The notes under the pieces were generated by a model. That model saw nothing but the letters and a program-made list of their open reading frames with translations, was not told where the DNA came from and ran no database searches. From the NCBI GenBank assembly GCA_020847045.1, contig JADLCT010000020.1:18655-82654 (forward strand): a stretch of DNA of 64,000 nt, read 5' to 3'. Origin of the DNA: Bryobacterales bacterium. GTDB taxonomy: Bacteria > Acidobacteriota > Terriglobia > Bryobacterales > Bryobacteraceae. Positions 53,695 to 62,573 of the stretch are shown piece after piece. The translations under genes and the position numbers were made by a program. The first letter of the stretch is position 1. Each line of letters begins with the position of its first letter.

Positions 53695-54458
53695 ACCGCA
53701 AGCTCATCTGGTTGAACGTTCTGATGGTGGCCGTTCTGGGCGCCGCGGGATATCAATGGCGGCAGATGACGCGCAAGTCCGCCGAGCAAACCAAGGCGTT
53801 TCTTTCGCAGCCGCCCCGTCCGCAACAGGTGCCCGTCTATGTGCCGGCGCAGCCCGTGGCGGCCGTGCCCCCGGCCAACTATCTTCCCGCCGCGCAGCAA
53901 CTGCTGTTTGCCAAGGATCGCAACCCGGACGAGATCATCGACGTGAAGCCGCCCGATCCGCCCAAACCGGTGCCGCCGTTTCCCGCCGCCTTTGGCGTCA
54001 TCTCGATGTTCGGCGATACAACCGTGCTGCTGGCCGAACCGGGCAAGGCGGACCAGAAGGGGTATCGCGTGGGCGAGAAGGTGGGTCCGTTTCTGCTCAC
54101 CAAGATCACACAGGATGAGATCACGCTGGCCTGGGAGGACAAGACCTTCACGAAGCGCCTGGCCGAGTTGACGCCGAAGGAAGCCGCGCCCGCGCGGCAG
54201 GAGGCCGCCGCCAACGCCGCTCCCGCGCCGCCGCCCGCGATCCCCGTGAACAAGGCGGCCATCACCAGTCCCGAAATCGTGAAGAAGACCCAGGAAGCAA
54301 CCCCCGGACTGCCGGGTATCGACACCGGCGCCGGCGACATGCTGGTGTGCGCGGCGGGCGACGACTCCCCGTCGGGCACCGTGCGCGGCGGTTGGCGGAA
54401 GGTGATCACCAGGGGACCGTTTGGAAACATGTGCCGTTGGACCCGCGTGGGTCCGTGA
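53691..54458 (+). CDS. GspC/PilP-like periplasmic linker protein
   Basis: 255 residues. An N-terminal membrane helix (LIWLNVLMVAVLGAAGY) is followed by a Pro-rich linker. The HR-type domain (FGVISMFGDTTVLLAEPGKA, GYRVGEKVGPFLLTKITQDE) is followed by a Pro/Ala linker and a C-terminal part with two Cys (MLVCAAGDD; NMCRWTRVG). It should connect the inner-membrane platform to the secretin. The family call rests on the HR domain and operon position. Confidence 0.72.
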   Translation: MNRKLIWLNVLMVAVLGAAGYQWRQMTRKSAEQTKAFLSQPPRPQQVPVYVPAQPVAAVPPANYLPAAQQLLFAKDRNPDEIIDVKPPDPPKPVPPFPAAFGVISMFGDTTVLLAEPGKADQKGYRVGEKVGPFLLTKITQDEITLAWEDKTFTKRLAELTPKEAAPARQEAAANAAPAPPPAIPVNKAAITSPEIVKKTQEATPGLPGIDTGAGDMLVCAAGDDSPSGTVRGGWRKVITRGPFGNMCRWTRVGP

Positions 54459-54473
54459 GAAAGGAGACCGACG

Positions 54474-54992
54474 ATGACGTACCGCTGGATTGGAGTTCTC
54501 TCCCTGAGCCTGATCGCGGCCTTGGCCGCCGAGGGACAAACCAGAAAGCCGGCCGCCGGGGCGAAGACGGCTACTGGGAAACAGGTGGCTAAGCCCGCCG
54601 CCGCCAAACCGGCCGCCAAAAGCGGGCAGGAGAAGGCGCCCGGAAAGCAGGGCGAAGGTTCCGCGGCACAGGTGTACACGCCTACGCTGCCGCCGCTGCC
54701 GGAAGGCGCCGTGCAGTTCGAAGCCAACGCCTGGCGCGTGACGGAGAAGGATGGCAAGGCATGGATCTACCGGCGGACGCCCTTCGGGTTCTCGCGGTAT
54801 CAGGAGGGTTCGCTGCCAGCCGAGGAGCCCCTGACGGGCCTGGTGGCGGCCGACAAAGGCGACACGGTGGAGTTCCAGAGGAAGACGCCGTTCGGCGTGT
54901 CCAAGTGGACCAAGAAGAAGGACGAGTTGGACGCCAATGAGCTGGCCGCGCTGAAGAAGGCCGCCAGCGGCAAGAAGGACTCGCAGGAGTAA
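54474..54992 (+). CDS. Secreted hypothetical protein in the T2SS operon
   Basis: 172 residues with a signal peptide (MTYRWIGVLSLSLIAALAAEG). A Lys/Ala/Pro-rich region follows, then two similar segments: RRTPFGFSRYQEG and RKTPFGVSKWTKK. It lies between the GspC-like gene and gspD, 6 bp before gspD, with GGAG just before its start. It has no counterpart I recognise among the standard Gsp proteins. A pilotin or secretin-associated role is possible but unproven. Confidence 0.6.
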   Translation: MTYRWIGVLSLSLIAALAAEGQTRKPAAGAKTATGKQVAKPAAAKPAAKSGQEKAPGKQGEGSAAQVYTPTLPPLPEGAVQFEANAWRVTEKDGKAWIYRRTPFGFSRYQEGSLPAEEPLTGLVAADKGDTVEFQRKTPFGVSKWTKKKDELDANELAALKKAASGKKDSQE

Positions 54993-54998
54993 CCGCGA

Positions 54999-57209
54999 AT
55001 GAAGCGCATCGCCACGACGATCTTTTGCGCGCAGTTTGCCCTGGGCACGCTGTTCCCGCAGGCCCCGGCGGCCGCTCCGCCCGCGGCGCAACAGGCTCCT
55101 CCACCGCCGCAGACGGCCTCCCCCGCGCCGGTGATGACCGGAAGCCTGAACCTGACCCGCGCCTCGCTGGTGGAGGTGGTGGACGTACTCTGCCGGCAGC
55201 TCAAGATCAACTACATGATCGATCCGAAGGTAACCGGATCGGTTTCCTTAAGCACCTACGGCGAGACGCGCAGCATAGACGCACGCGAACTGCTGAACAT
55301 GATCCTGCGCATCAACGGCTTCACGATGGTGAAGGTGGGCGACATTTACCGCATTGTGCCGATGGCCGACGCGCTGCGCCTGCCGCTGCCGATGACCAAG
55401 GATCCCTCGACGCTGACCGAGGACGAATCGACGGTGCTGAGCCTGATCTTCCTGAAGTACGCCACGGCGCCGGAGGTGGGCAAACTGGTGGAGCCCTTCA
55501 TCGGCGCGGGCGCCTCGGTGACGGTGTACCAGCCCGCCAATCTGATTTTCCTGATGGATTCGCGGCGGAACGCGCGGCGCGTCATGGAGCTGATCTCCAT
55601 GTTCGACAGCGACATGCTCGCCAATCAGCGCGTGAAGATCTACAACTTGAAGAACGGGTCGCCCGACGACGTCAGCAAGGAGCTGGAGAGCATTCTGAAG
55701 TCGATCTCCCTCAGTGAGAAGACCTCGCACATCCGCTTCCTGCCCGTGGAGCGGTTGAACATTCTGATCGCCGTGGCGCCGAACCCCGGCGTTTTCGAAG
55801 AAATTGACAAGTGGGTGGAGAAGCTCGACACCGAAGTGAAGGTGTCCTCCAACGGCCTGGGCAATTACATCTACCGGGTGAAGTACAGCCGCGCCGAAAT
55901 CCTGGCGGGGTCCATCACCATGCTGTATGGCGGTTACCCGATGTTCGGGGGCATGGGCGGCATGGGTGGATTCGGCGGGATGGGCATGGGTATGGGAGGC
56001 GGTTATGGCATGGGCGGGATGGGCGGAGGCTATGGCATGGGCGGCTACGGCGGCATGGGCGGTGGCGGCGGCTACGGGATGGGTGGCATGGGCGGCTATG
56101 GCATGGGTGGTGGCTATGGCAACTACGCCATGGGCACGGGCGGCTACCAGCAAGCCTCGGCCGGCTTTCCCGGCATGGGCGTGGCCGGTTTCCTGCAACC
56201 CGGACAGTCGGCGTTCAACCAGGGAGGAGCGGCCGTATCCGGAGCCGGCGTGGGACAAACCAGCGCGGACCAGTCCGGCAGCTACATGTCCGGCATGGGC
56301 ATGATGGGCGGCAGAATTCCGCGCATCATTCCCAACCAGATCGACAACACGCTGCTAATCCAATGCACGCCGCAGGAGTGGTCGCAAATTGAAAAGCTGC
56401 TGAAGGACCTCGACATTCCGCCGCGCCAGGTGCTGGTGGATGCGAAAATTTTTGAAGTCTCGCTCACTGGCGCCTTTGCCAGCGGAGTCGCCGCCTATTT
56501 CCAGAAACGCAGCAACTCGGAGCGCAACCTCCTGGGCACGCTGAACGCGGGCGTCACCAACCTGTCCATGGGCATGCTGGTGGGGCAGAGCCGGGAACTG
56601 CTGGCCTTCCTGCAACTGGCCGAGAACCAGTCGCGGACCAAGGTGATTTCAGCGCCCAGCGTGATTGCCACCGATAGCGTCGGCGCGAGCATCATGGTGG
56701 GCCAGGACGTGCCCACTTTGAGTTCACAAGGCGTGGCCGGAGGCGTGCAAAGCGGCGGATCGAGCGTATTCGCCAACCAGATCGCCAATCGCAGCGCAGG
56801 CGTGCAGTTGAGCGTGAACGCGCGCGTAACTCCGAGCGGCGTGGTGACCATGACGATCAGCCAGGAGGTGAGCGCGCCGCAGGCGCCGGCGGCGGGCGCC
56901 ATCCAATCGCCGTCGTTTTCACGGCGCAACGTGCAGACGCAGGTGACCGTGCAGGACGGCGATACGATCGCCATCGGCGGCATCATTACGGAAAGCAACA
57001 CGTCGAGCTCAGCCGGCATTCCGGGACTGCACAAGCTGCCGATCGTCGGCTCCGTGTTCGGCAGCCGCAGCTACTCGAAAGAGCGCTCCGAGTTGATCAT
57101 CTTCATGACGCCGCGCGTCATCTACGACACCAATCAGGTGGTGGAGGCCAGCGATGAGCTGCGCAACAAGCTGCGGCGGCTGCAGAAGGTGATCCGGCAA
57201 AACGAGTAG
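54999..57209 (+). CDS. gspD: Type II secretion secretin GspD with a Gly/Met/Tyr-rich insertion
   Basis: 736 residues with a signal peptide. The N0/N1 domains (LVEVVDVLCRQLKINYMIDP; NGFTMVKVGDIYRIVP) and N2/N3 (LTEDESTVLSLIFLKYATAP) are followed by the insertion at ~310-390. The secretin core follows (RIPRIIPNQIDNTLLIQCTP; VLVDAKIFEVSLTGAF; VISAPSVIATDSVGASIMVG; VQTQVTVQDGDTIAIGGIIT; LPIVGSVFGSRSYSKERSEL). The chain ends RVIYDTNQVVEASDELRNKL. It forms the outer-membrane pore of the operon. The insertion is unusual; see findings. Confidence 0.93.
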   Translation: MKRIATTIFCAQFALGTLFPQAPAAAPPAAQQAPPPPQTASPAPVMTGSLNLTRASLVEVVDVLCRQLKINYMIDPKVTGSVSLSTYGETRSIDARELLNMILRINGFTMVKVGDIYRIVPMADALRLPLPMTKDPSTLTEDESTVLSLIFLKYATAPEVGKLVEPFIGAGASVTVYQPANLIFLMDSRRNARRVMELISMFDSDMLANQRVKIYNLKNGSPDDVSKELESILKSISLSEKTSHIRFLPVERLNILIAVAPNPGVFEEIDKWVEKLDTEVKVSSNGLGNYIYRVKYSRAEILAGSITMLYGGYPMFGGMGGMGGFGGMGMGMGGGYGMGGMGGGYGMGGYGGMGGGGGYGMGGMGGYGMGGGYGNYAMGTGGYQQASAGFPGMGVAGFLQPGQSAFNQGGAAVSGAGVGQTSADQSGSYMSGMGMMGGRIPRIIPNQIDNTLLIQCTPQEWSQIEKLLKDLDIPPRQVLVDAKIFEVSLTGAFASGVAAYFQKRSNSERNLLGTLNAGVTNLSMGMLVGQSRELLAFLQLAENQSRTKVISAPSVIATDSVGASIMVGQDVPTLSSQGVAGGVQSGGSSVFANQIANRSAGVQLSVNARVTPSGVVTMTISQEVSAPQAPAAGAIQSPSFSRRNVQTQVTVQDGDTIAIGGIITESNTSSSAGIPGLHKLPIVGSVFGSRSYSKERSELIIFMTPRVIYDTNQVVEASDELRNKLRRLQKVIRQNE
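55930..56150. repeat. GGCATGGGCGG-type repeat tract inside gspD
   Basis: About 220 bp of degenerate repeats built on GGCATGGGCGG/GGCTATGGC units, coding for Gly-Met-Gly-Gly-Tyr runs. Such tracts can expand or contract by slipped replication. The reading frame is preserved throughout. Confidence 0.8.
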
Positions 57210-57277
57210 CGCGCGGCGGGCATCGCGGCCGGTGGCGGCGGGCCGCTCGTCCCCCGGCGCGATATTCTGTGGGGACG

Positions 57278-58756
57278 ATGATAAACCGCCGCTCGTTCCT
57301 CGGCGCGCTTGCTTCCAGCCCCGCGGTTGTGGCGCAGCGTCCCGCCCGCAGGCCCAACGTTCTGTTTCTGTCCGTGGACGATATGAACGACTGGGTGGGT
57401 TGCCTGGGCGGCTACCCCGGCGTGAAGACGCCCCATATCGACTCGCTGGCCCGCCGCGGAGCCCTGTTCGCCGACACGCACTGCGCGGCGCCCATCTGCA
57501 ACCCTTCGCGCACATCGCTGCTGACGGGGCAGGCCCCTTGGCGCACGGGCATCTATAACAACGATCAGCCCTGGCCTCCGCACATGCCTGGCGTGAGGAC
57601 GCTGCCCGGTTACTTTCGCGAGAACGGCTACTATGTGGCCGGCGCCGGCAAGGTGTTCCATCATGTCGTGGGACACAACCCGCCGTCGCAGTGGAACGAG
57701 TTTCAACTGCAGAAGTTCGACGACCCCTGGTACCGGCGTCCCGAGTGGTATCCGTGGAATGTGAAAGTGCCGCCTCCCCCCGGCCATCCGTTTAATGACC
57801 TGCCTGGCTTCCAGGGTGAGTTCGATTGGGGTGTTCCGCCTGGACGCGCCGAGGACGCCTATGGCGACATGGCCGCCGTGCAATATGGGCGGCAGTTTCT
57901 TGAACGCGAGCACGACAAACCGTTCTTCCTGGCCGTGGGACTTTGGCACCCGCACATCCCCTTGTATGCTCCGGACAGCTACTACGCGATGTATCCGCCG
58001 GAGAACGTGCGGCTGCCCGAGGCTCCCGAGGATGACCTGGACGATGTTCCGGAGGCCGGGCGAAAGTTCGCCGCCGCCCGGTTCGCAGAGTATGACCGCA
58101 TCCGCAAGGAGGGCAAATGGCGCGATGCCGTGCGGGCATACCTGGCCTGCCTCAGCTTTGCGGACCGCATGATCGGCTACATGATCGAAGCGTTGGAGGC
58201 GAGCGCGTACGCCAGCAACACCGTGATCGTCTTCTGGAGCGACAACGGCTGGCATCTGGGCGAGAAGCGCCACTGGCACAAGACCACGCTCTGGCAGCGC
58301 TCCACGCATGTGCCGCTGATCTTCGCCGGGCCGGGCGTCGAACAGGCGGGACTGTCCAGACAGGCGCCGGTGTCGCTGCTGGACATCTATCCGACGCTGG
58401 TGGAGCTGTGCGGCTTGCCCGGCCGCCAGGACCTGGACGGGCGGTCTCTGATGCCGCTGCTGCGCGACGCCGGCGCGAACAGGGAAGCGGCCGTGAGTAC
58501 ATTGATGGGCGACAATCACGCCGTCGTGTCACACCGCTGGCGGTACATCCGCTATGCGGATGGCGCCGAGGAGTTGTACGACCGCGTAACGGACCCGGGC
58601 GAATTTCACAACCTGGCCGGGGCGGCGCGCTTCGCCGATGTGAAGCGCACGCTTGCGGCCAGACTGCCGAAGACCGTTGCCCCGAATGCGCCCGAGCGGC
58701 AAGACTACGATTTCAACTTCGAGACCTACACGTTCCGGCCAAAGACTCGTCCGTAA
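57278..58756 (+). CDS. Secreted sulfatase (iduronate-2-sulfatase-like)
   Basis: 492 residues from MINRRSFLGALASSPAVVAQ, a Tat-type signal. The formylglycine motif is ICNPSRTSLLTG (CxPSR), the metal site includes LSVDDMNDWVGCLGGYPG, and FWSDNGWHLGEKRHWHKTT is typical of iduronate sulfatases. It cleaves sulfate from glycans in the periplasm. It is transcribed after the T2SS operon but separated by ~70 bp, with TATTCT about 9 nt before the ATG. Substrate inferred. Confidence 0.9.
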   Translation: MINRRSFLGALASSPAVVAQRPARRPNVLFLSVDDMNDWVGCLGGYPGVKTPHIDSLARRGALFADTHCAAPICNPSRTSLLTGQAPWRTGIYNNDQPWPPHMPGVRTLPGYFRENGYYVAGAGKVFHHVVGHNPPSQWNEFQLQKFDDPWYRRPEWYPWNVKVPPPPGHPFNDLPGFQGEFDWGVPPGRAEDAYGDMAAVQYGRQFLEREHDKPFFLAVGLWHPHIPLYAPDSYYAMYPPENVRLPEAPEDDLDDVPEAGRKFAAARFAEYDRIRKEGKWRDAVRAYLACLSFADRMIGYMIEALEASAYASNTVIVFWSDNGWHLGEKRHWHKTTLWQRSTHVPLIFAGPGVEQAGLSRQAPVSLLDIYPTLVELCGLPGRQDLDGRSLMPLLRDAGANREAAVSTLMGDNHAVVSHRWRYIRYADGAEELYDRVTDPGEFHNLAGAARFADVKRTLAARLPKTVAPNAPERQDYDFNFETYTFRPKTRP

Positions 58757-58763
58757 CGCTCCG

Positions 58764-59831
58764 TTACTTCTTGGAGGCAGCCGCCGGTTTCGCGGCGGCG
58801 CCATCGGCCACGGCGGCCGGGGCCTGCTCGGGGGCCGTCACCAAGCCGAGCTTGGACCGGACTTCGCGGTCGAGCTTGGCCAGAATGTCCTGGTTGTCCT
58901 TTAAGAACTGGCGCGAGTTGTCGCGTCCCTGGCCGATCCGCTCTCCGCTATAGCTGAACCAGGACCCGGATTTTTCCACGATGTTATGAGCCGTGGCCAG
59001 ATCGAGCAGGTCGCCTTCGCGCGAGATGCCCTGGCCGTAGAGGATGTCGAACTCGGCCTCGCGGAAGGGCGGGGCGCATTTGTTCTTCACCACCTTGATC
59101 TTTGTGCGGTTGCCCACCACCTGCTCGCCGTCTTTGATGGCGGCAATGCGGCGGATATCCAGGCGGACGCTCGAATAGAATTTCAGCGCGCGGCCGCCCG
59201 TCGTGGTTTCCGGGCTTCCGAACATGACGCCGATCTTTTCGCGGATCTGATTGATGAAGATGAGGCAGCCCTTGGATTTCGCGACAATGCCCGTTAGTTT
59301 GCGCATGGCCTGCGACATGAGACGCGCCTGCACGCCCACAAAGCTATCGCCCATTTCGCCGTCGAGCTCGGCCTTGGGCACAAGAGCGGCGACCGAATCG
59401 ACCACCAGAATGTCCACCGAATTCGAACTGATCAGCGCGCTGGTGATCTCCAGAGCCTGTTCGGCATAGTCGGGTTGCGAAACAAGCAGGTTGTCCACGT
59501 CGACGCCGAGCCGGGCCGCATAGATCGGATCGAGAGCGTGCTCCACATCGACAAAGGCCGCCACGCCACCATTCCGCTGGGCTTCGGCCACGGCCTGCAA
59601 CGCGACGGTGGTCTTACCTGATGATTCCGGCCCGTAGATTTCGCTGATGCGGCCCCGGGGAAAGCCGCCAATGCCGAGCGCGTAGTCCACGGAGATGGAT
59701 CCGGTGGAGATGGCCTCGATGGGCATCACCGCTTCACGGGAGCCCAGCCGCAGAATGGAGCCCTTGCCGAACTGCTTCTCAATGTTGCCGAGCGCCGCGG
59801 CAAGCGCGCGCGCCTTTTCCTTGTCATCCAT
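58764..59831 (-). CDS. recA: Recombinase RecA
   Basis: 355 residues, canonical. Walker A is GPESSGKTT (67-75), the catalytic Glu is in VDVEHALD, Walker B is [14 protein letters not shown], loop L1 is [20 protein letters not shown] and loop L2 is [19 protein letters not shown]. It forms the ssDNA filament for homologous recombination and the SOS response. The C-terminus is Ala-rich. GGAGG lies 10 bases before the ATG, and a TATAAT promoter lies 40 bp upstream. A second recA paralog lies directly upstream. Confidence 0.97.
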   Translation of the reverse strand: MDDKEKARALAAALGNIEKQFGKGSILRLGSREAVMPIEAISTGSISVDYALGIGGFPRGRISEIYGPESSGKTTVALQAVAEAQRNGGVAAFVDVEHALDPIYAARLGVDVDNLLVSQPDYAEQALEITSALISSNSVDILVVDSVAALVPKAELDGEMGDSFVGVQARLMSQAMRKLTGIVAKSKGCLIFINQIREKIGVMFGSPETTTGGRALKFYSSVRLDIRRIAAIKDGEQVVGNRTKIKVVKNKCAPPFREAEFDILYGQGISREGDLLDLATAHNIVEKSGSWFSYSGERIGQGRDNSRQFLKDNQDILAKLDREVRSKLGLVTAPEQAPAAVADGAAAKPAAASKK

Positions 59832-59871
59832 TCGGGTGAACCTCCGGGATTCGATGTGGGGGAGAGACTTT

Positions 59872-59877
59872 ATTATA
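59872..59877 (-). promoter_or_regulatory. -10 element TATAAT of recA
   Basis: TATAAT on the minus strand at about -40 to the ATG, with a normal leader carrying GGAGG. The -35 is weak. No clear SOS box is visible. Confidence 0.45.
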
Positions 59878-59891
59878 GCCTTGCGGCGGGA

Positions 59892-61025
59892 TCAGAAGCC
59901 GCATGCGGCCTTGCTTTCTTCGCCCCGAGTTCGCATCGCTTCATCGAGGGCGTCGAAGCCCAACCGCTCACGCAGCTCTGACGCCAGCCGCCGGGCGGGT
60001 TCCGGGTGCTGCCGCAGCCAGCCGCGCGCTTCCTCGCGTCCGGTGCCCAGTAGAGTGGAACCACAGGTTAAGCCGGCGCCAGTTCGGCGCACCAGACCAG
60101 CCTCGATACCAAGATCGAGCAGTTCTCCCTCGTGGGAGATGCCCTGCCCGTGGAGGAGGTCGAATTCCGCCTCCCGGTGCGGCTGCGCGCAGCGGTTCTT
60201 CAAAACGCGGGCGCGGATGCGCCGGCCAATTGTCTGCTGGCCGCGCAGAATCGCAGCCCCGGGGGAAAGCTCCATGCGAACGCTCGCATAGAACCGCAGC
60301 GAGCGCCCTCCCGCCGTGAGTTCCGAATTGCCCGCTGTGGGGGCAAACTTGTCGCGGAGCTGGTTCAGAAACAGGAGAGATGTGTTGGAGCGGGCCACCA
60401 CCCCGGCCAGTTTGCGCAATCCGTTCGACATCACTCGGGCCAGCTCTCCCGGCGCATTCTCGTTCAGTGATGTCTCCAGTTCAGCTTGGGGAACCAGCGC
60501 GGCGACCGAATCGACCACCACGACATCCACGGCGTGCGAATTGATCAACGCGATCATGACGTCCATGGCCTGCTCCGCGGAGCGTGGCTTCGACAGGACG
60601 AGAGTGCCAATATCCACACCTGTCCGGCGTGCGTAGCTGAGGTCGAGAGAATGCTCGGCATCGACAAAAACGGCATGGCCGCCTTGGCGCTGGGCCTCGG
60701 CAATGACATGAAGCGCGAGCGTCGTCTTTCCGCACGAATCTGCGCCGTAAACCTCCGAGATGCGTCCCCGGGGGAACCCTCCGACGCCGAGCGCCCGGTC
60801 GATGGCCATTGAACCACTGGGGATCACGTCAACCGCCAGTACCGATTCGCCGTTCCCGAGGTGAATGGCGGTTCCGATGCCGAAAAAGCGATTGACCGCG
60901 GTAACCATGCAACCGAGCGCCAGCCGTTTCATTTCAGCAGACAATGGGGGTTTCAACCCATAGGTGGGGGCGCTTTTTGGTCCCTGTTCCGCTGGATTGC
61001 GGGGATAGCTGACTTCGTCGCTCAT
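59892..61025 (-). CDS. RecA paralog with divergent DNA-binding loops
   Basis: 377 residues from MSDEVSYPRNPAEQG; the track start at 61070 is 45 bp too early. The RecA core is clear: Walker A GADSCGKTT (94-102, instead of GPESSGKTT), FVDAEHSLDLSYARRTGVD, Walker [15 protein letters not shown], and matching helices (ELARVMSNGLRKLAGVVARS). Loop L1 reads ETSLNENAPGEL where RecA has [10 protein letters not shown]2 reads APTAGNSELTAGG in place of VMFGNPETTTGG, so DNA contact is probably changed. The N-terminus is longer than RecA. It lies 60 bp upstream of recA in tandem. Its role is unknown. Confidence 0.85.
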   Translation of the reverse strand: MSDEVSYPRNPAEQGPKSAPTYGLKPPLSAEMKRLALGCMVTAVNRFFGIGTAIHLGNGESVLAVDVIPSGSMAIDRALGVGGFPRGRISEVYGADSCGKTTLALHVIAEAQRQGGHAVFVDAEHSLDLSYARRTGVDIGTLVLSKPRSAEQAMDVMIALINSHAVDVVVVDSVAALVPQAELETSLNENAPGELARVMSNGLRKLAGVVARSNTSLLFLNQLRDKFAPTAGNSELTAGGRSLRFYASVRMELSPGAAILRGQQTIGRRIRARVLKNRCAQPHREAEFDLLHGQGISHEGELLDLGIEAGLVRRTGAGLTCGSTLLGTGREEARGWLRQHPEPARRLASELRERLGFDALDEAMRTRGEESKAACGF

Positions 61026-61094
61026 GGAGTGGGCGCACCCACAATCTAGTGTCCGTGGGGGGAGCGACATTCTCAGCGGAGTTAAGCGGCGATA

Positions 61095-61100
61095 TATAAT
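61095..61100 (+). promoter_or_regulatory. -10 element TATAAT before the Gfo/Idh gene
   Basis: TATAAT about 83 bp upstream of ATG 61183, in an AT-rich patch. The -35 region is not recognisable. Confidence 0.35.
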
Positions 61101-61182
61101 CTATCTCATCGCTATGGCGTGTAAAGTGCCTGGAGATCCGGAGTATGCGCCAAGAGTGTATGCGCGTGCGGGAAAGGACAAC

Positions 61183-62289
61183 ATGGAGCTGAAACGCAGG
61201 TCATTTCTTTTAGGCTCGACGGCGGCCGCGAGCTTGCTGGCGCAAGAGGGGGAACGCGTAACAACGGCCGTCATCGGCACCGGGAACCGTGGTTCGTACC
61301 TGTTGTCAGGCGTGCTCGATCAGCCCAACGCGAAAGTCGCCGCGGTTTGCGACATCAAACCCGATCGGTTAGATAAGGCCGCAACCGCCGCCGCCAAGGA
61401 CAACCCCGCCACTTATTCGGACTGGCGCAAGGTGATCGACCGGAAGGATATTCAAGTCGTTTTCGTGGCCACGCCGCCGTATTTGCACGCTGAAATGGCC
61501 ATTGCCGCATTGCAGGCCGGCAAACACGTCTACTGCGAAAAGCCGATCGGTGTGACGGCCGCGCAGGTTCGTGATCTCGTTCGCGTGGCCAAGGCCAGCA
61601 AGCGTGTGTTTATGGCTGGGCAGCAGATGCGTTCGTACCGCCAGATGGGCGCCGCGGTAAAGCGCATCCGTGAGGGTGCGATCGGCGACGTGATCTGGGT
61701 AAAGGCGCAACGCCACGCGACGGCCGATCTGGCGCATGATGGCAGCTCGGGCGACTGGTATTTCGACGTGACCAAGTCCGGCGGGTATCTGATTGAGCAG
61801 TCCGTGCACAATTTGGATGCCTGCAACTGGGCGATTGGGGAGCATCCCTTGCGTGCCTGTGGATTTGGCGCCACGCAGCTCTATAAGAATGACCCGCCCG
61901 GACGGACGATTTTCGACTGCTCCAGCCTTACTTACGAGTATCCCAATGGCGTGAAGCTCTCCTTCACGCAGAATGTATTTCACCCCCGGAATATGCCTTC
62001 GGGCGGCCAGTACATTTATGTGTATGGCACCAAGGGAGCCGTGGACCTGATGACCAACGCGATGATGTACCCGCTGGAAGCCGGGGGGACCCCCTCGGTG
62101 CTGGCCGAAAAGCAGGACGAATACCGTCATGCGCACATCACGGCGCTCTACGACTGCATCACAAAGGGGGCGGCCTCGCCTGCGGACATAACGGTGGGAG
62201 CCACCGCGGCGCTGACGGCGATCCTGGGCCATGAGGCGATGACGCGGCAAGCCGTGACGAAGTGGAGCGATTTCGGGATCGAACTGTAG
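61183..62289 (+). CDS. Exported Gfo/Idh/MocA-family oxidoreductase
   Basis: 368 residues starting MELKRRSFLLGSTAAASLLA, a Tat-type signal; GGAAAGGA precedes the ATG. Signatures are TTAVIGTGNRGSYLLSGVLD, VCDIKPDRLDKAATAAAKDN, HVYCEKPIGVTAAQVRDLV and SGGYLIEQSVHNLDACNWAIG. Related exported family members act on glycosides or sugar derivatives with tightly bound NAD. It is the second such protein in the window. It is divergent from the recA paralog; no functional link is evident. Confidence 0.87.
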   Translation: MELKRRSFLLGSTAAASLLAQEGERVTTAVIGTGNRGSYLLSGVLDQPNAKVAAVCDIKPDRLDKAATAAAKDNPATYSDWRKVIDRKDIQVVFVATPPYLHAEMAIAALQAGKHVYCEKPIGVTAAQVRDLVRVAKASKRVFMAGQQMRSYRQMGAAVKRIREGAIGDVIWVKAQRHATADLAHDGSSGDWYFDVTKSGGYLIEQSVHNLDACNWAIGEHPLRACGFGATQLYKNDPPGRTIFDCSSLTYEYPNGVKLSFTQNVFHPRNMPSGGQYIYVYGTKGAVDLMTNAMMYPLEAGGTPSVLAEKQDEYRHAHITALYDCITKGAASPADITVGATAALTAILGHEAMTRQAVTKWSDFGIEL

Positions 62290-62352
62290 ACTGCGGCGGG
62301 TCCCATCCGAGGACGCACGGCGGATTCAGGTATACTGAGGTGACTCTCAGAA

Positions 62353-62391
<39 letters not shown>

Positions 62392-62442
62392 CCCCTCTTT
62401 AGTTTCAATGACTTACAGGGCATGGTGTCCTGTTTGGTGTCC
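62392..62442 (+). other. Probable attachment-site region with arm-type repeats
   Basis: After the tRNA-Gly break the sequence reads TTTCAATGACTTACAGGG and then two copies of TGGTGTCC at 62423-62430 and 62435-62442 (12-bp spacing). This resembles att/arm sites beside tyrosine integrases. The core is probably the last bases of the tRNA fragment. Confidence 0.5.
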
Positions 62443-62573
62443 GTCTTTTGGCGGGCCGCAAACTGAGATTTGGCTTCTCGTCCCGACCCCCTCTTCACGA
62501 TCCTAAAGCACCCGTCAAGACATTGGCGGTTCCTCTTAAAACGCTCGCATACTTCGAGCGTGAAGAGGAACCC

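Noticed and set aside
55930-56150. Possible CRISPR array or intergenic repeat
   Set aside because: The repeats are in frame inside gspD and encode a Gly/Met/Tyr-rich segment.
61183-62289. Consideration of the Gfo/Idh gene as cargo of the integrated element
   Set aside because: It lies upstream of the tRNA-Gly junction and has the same base composition as the chromosome.
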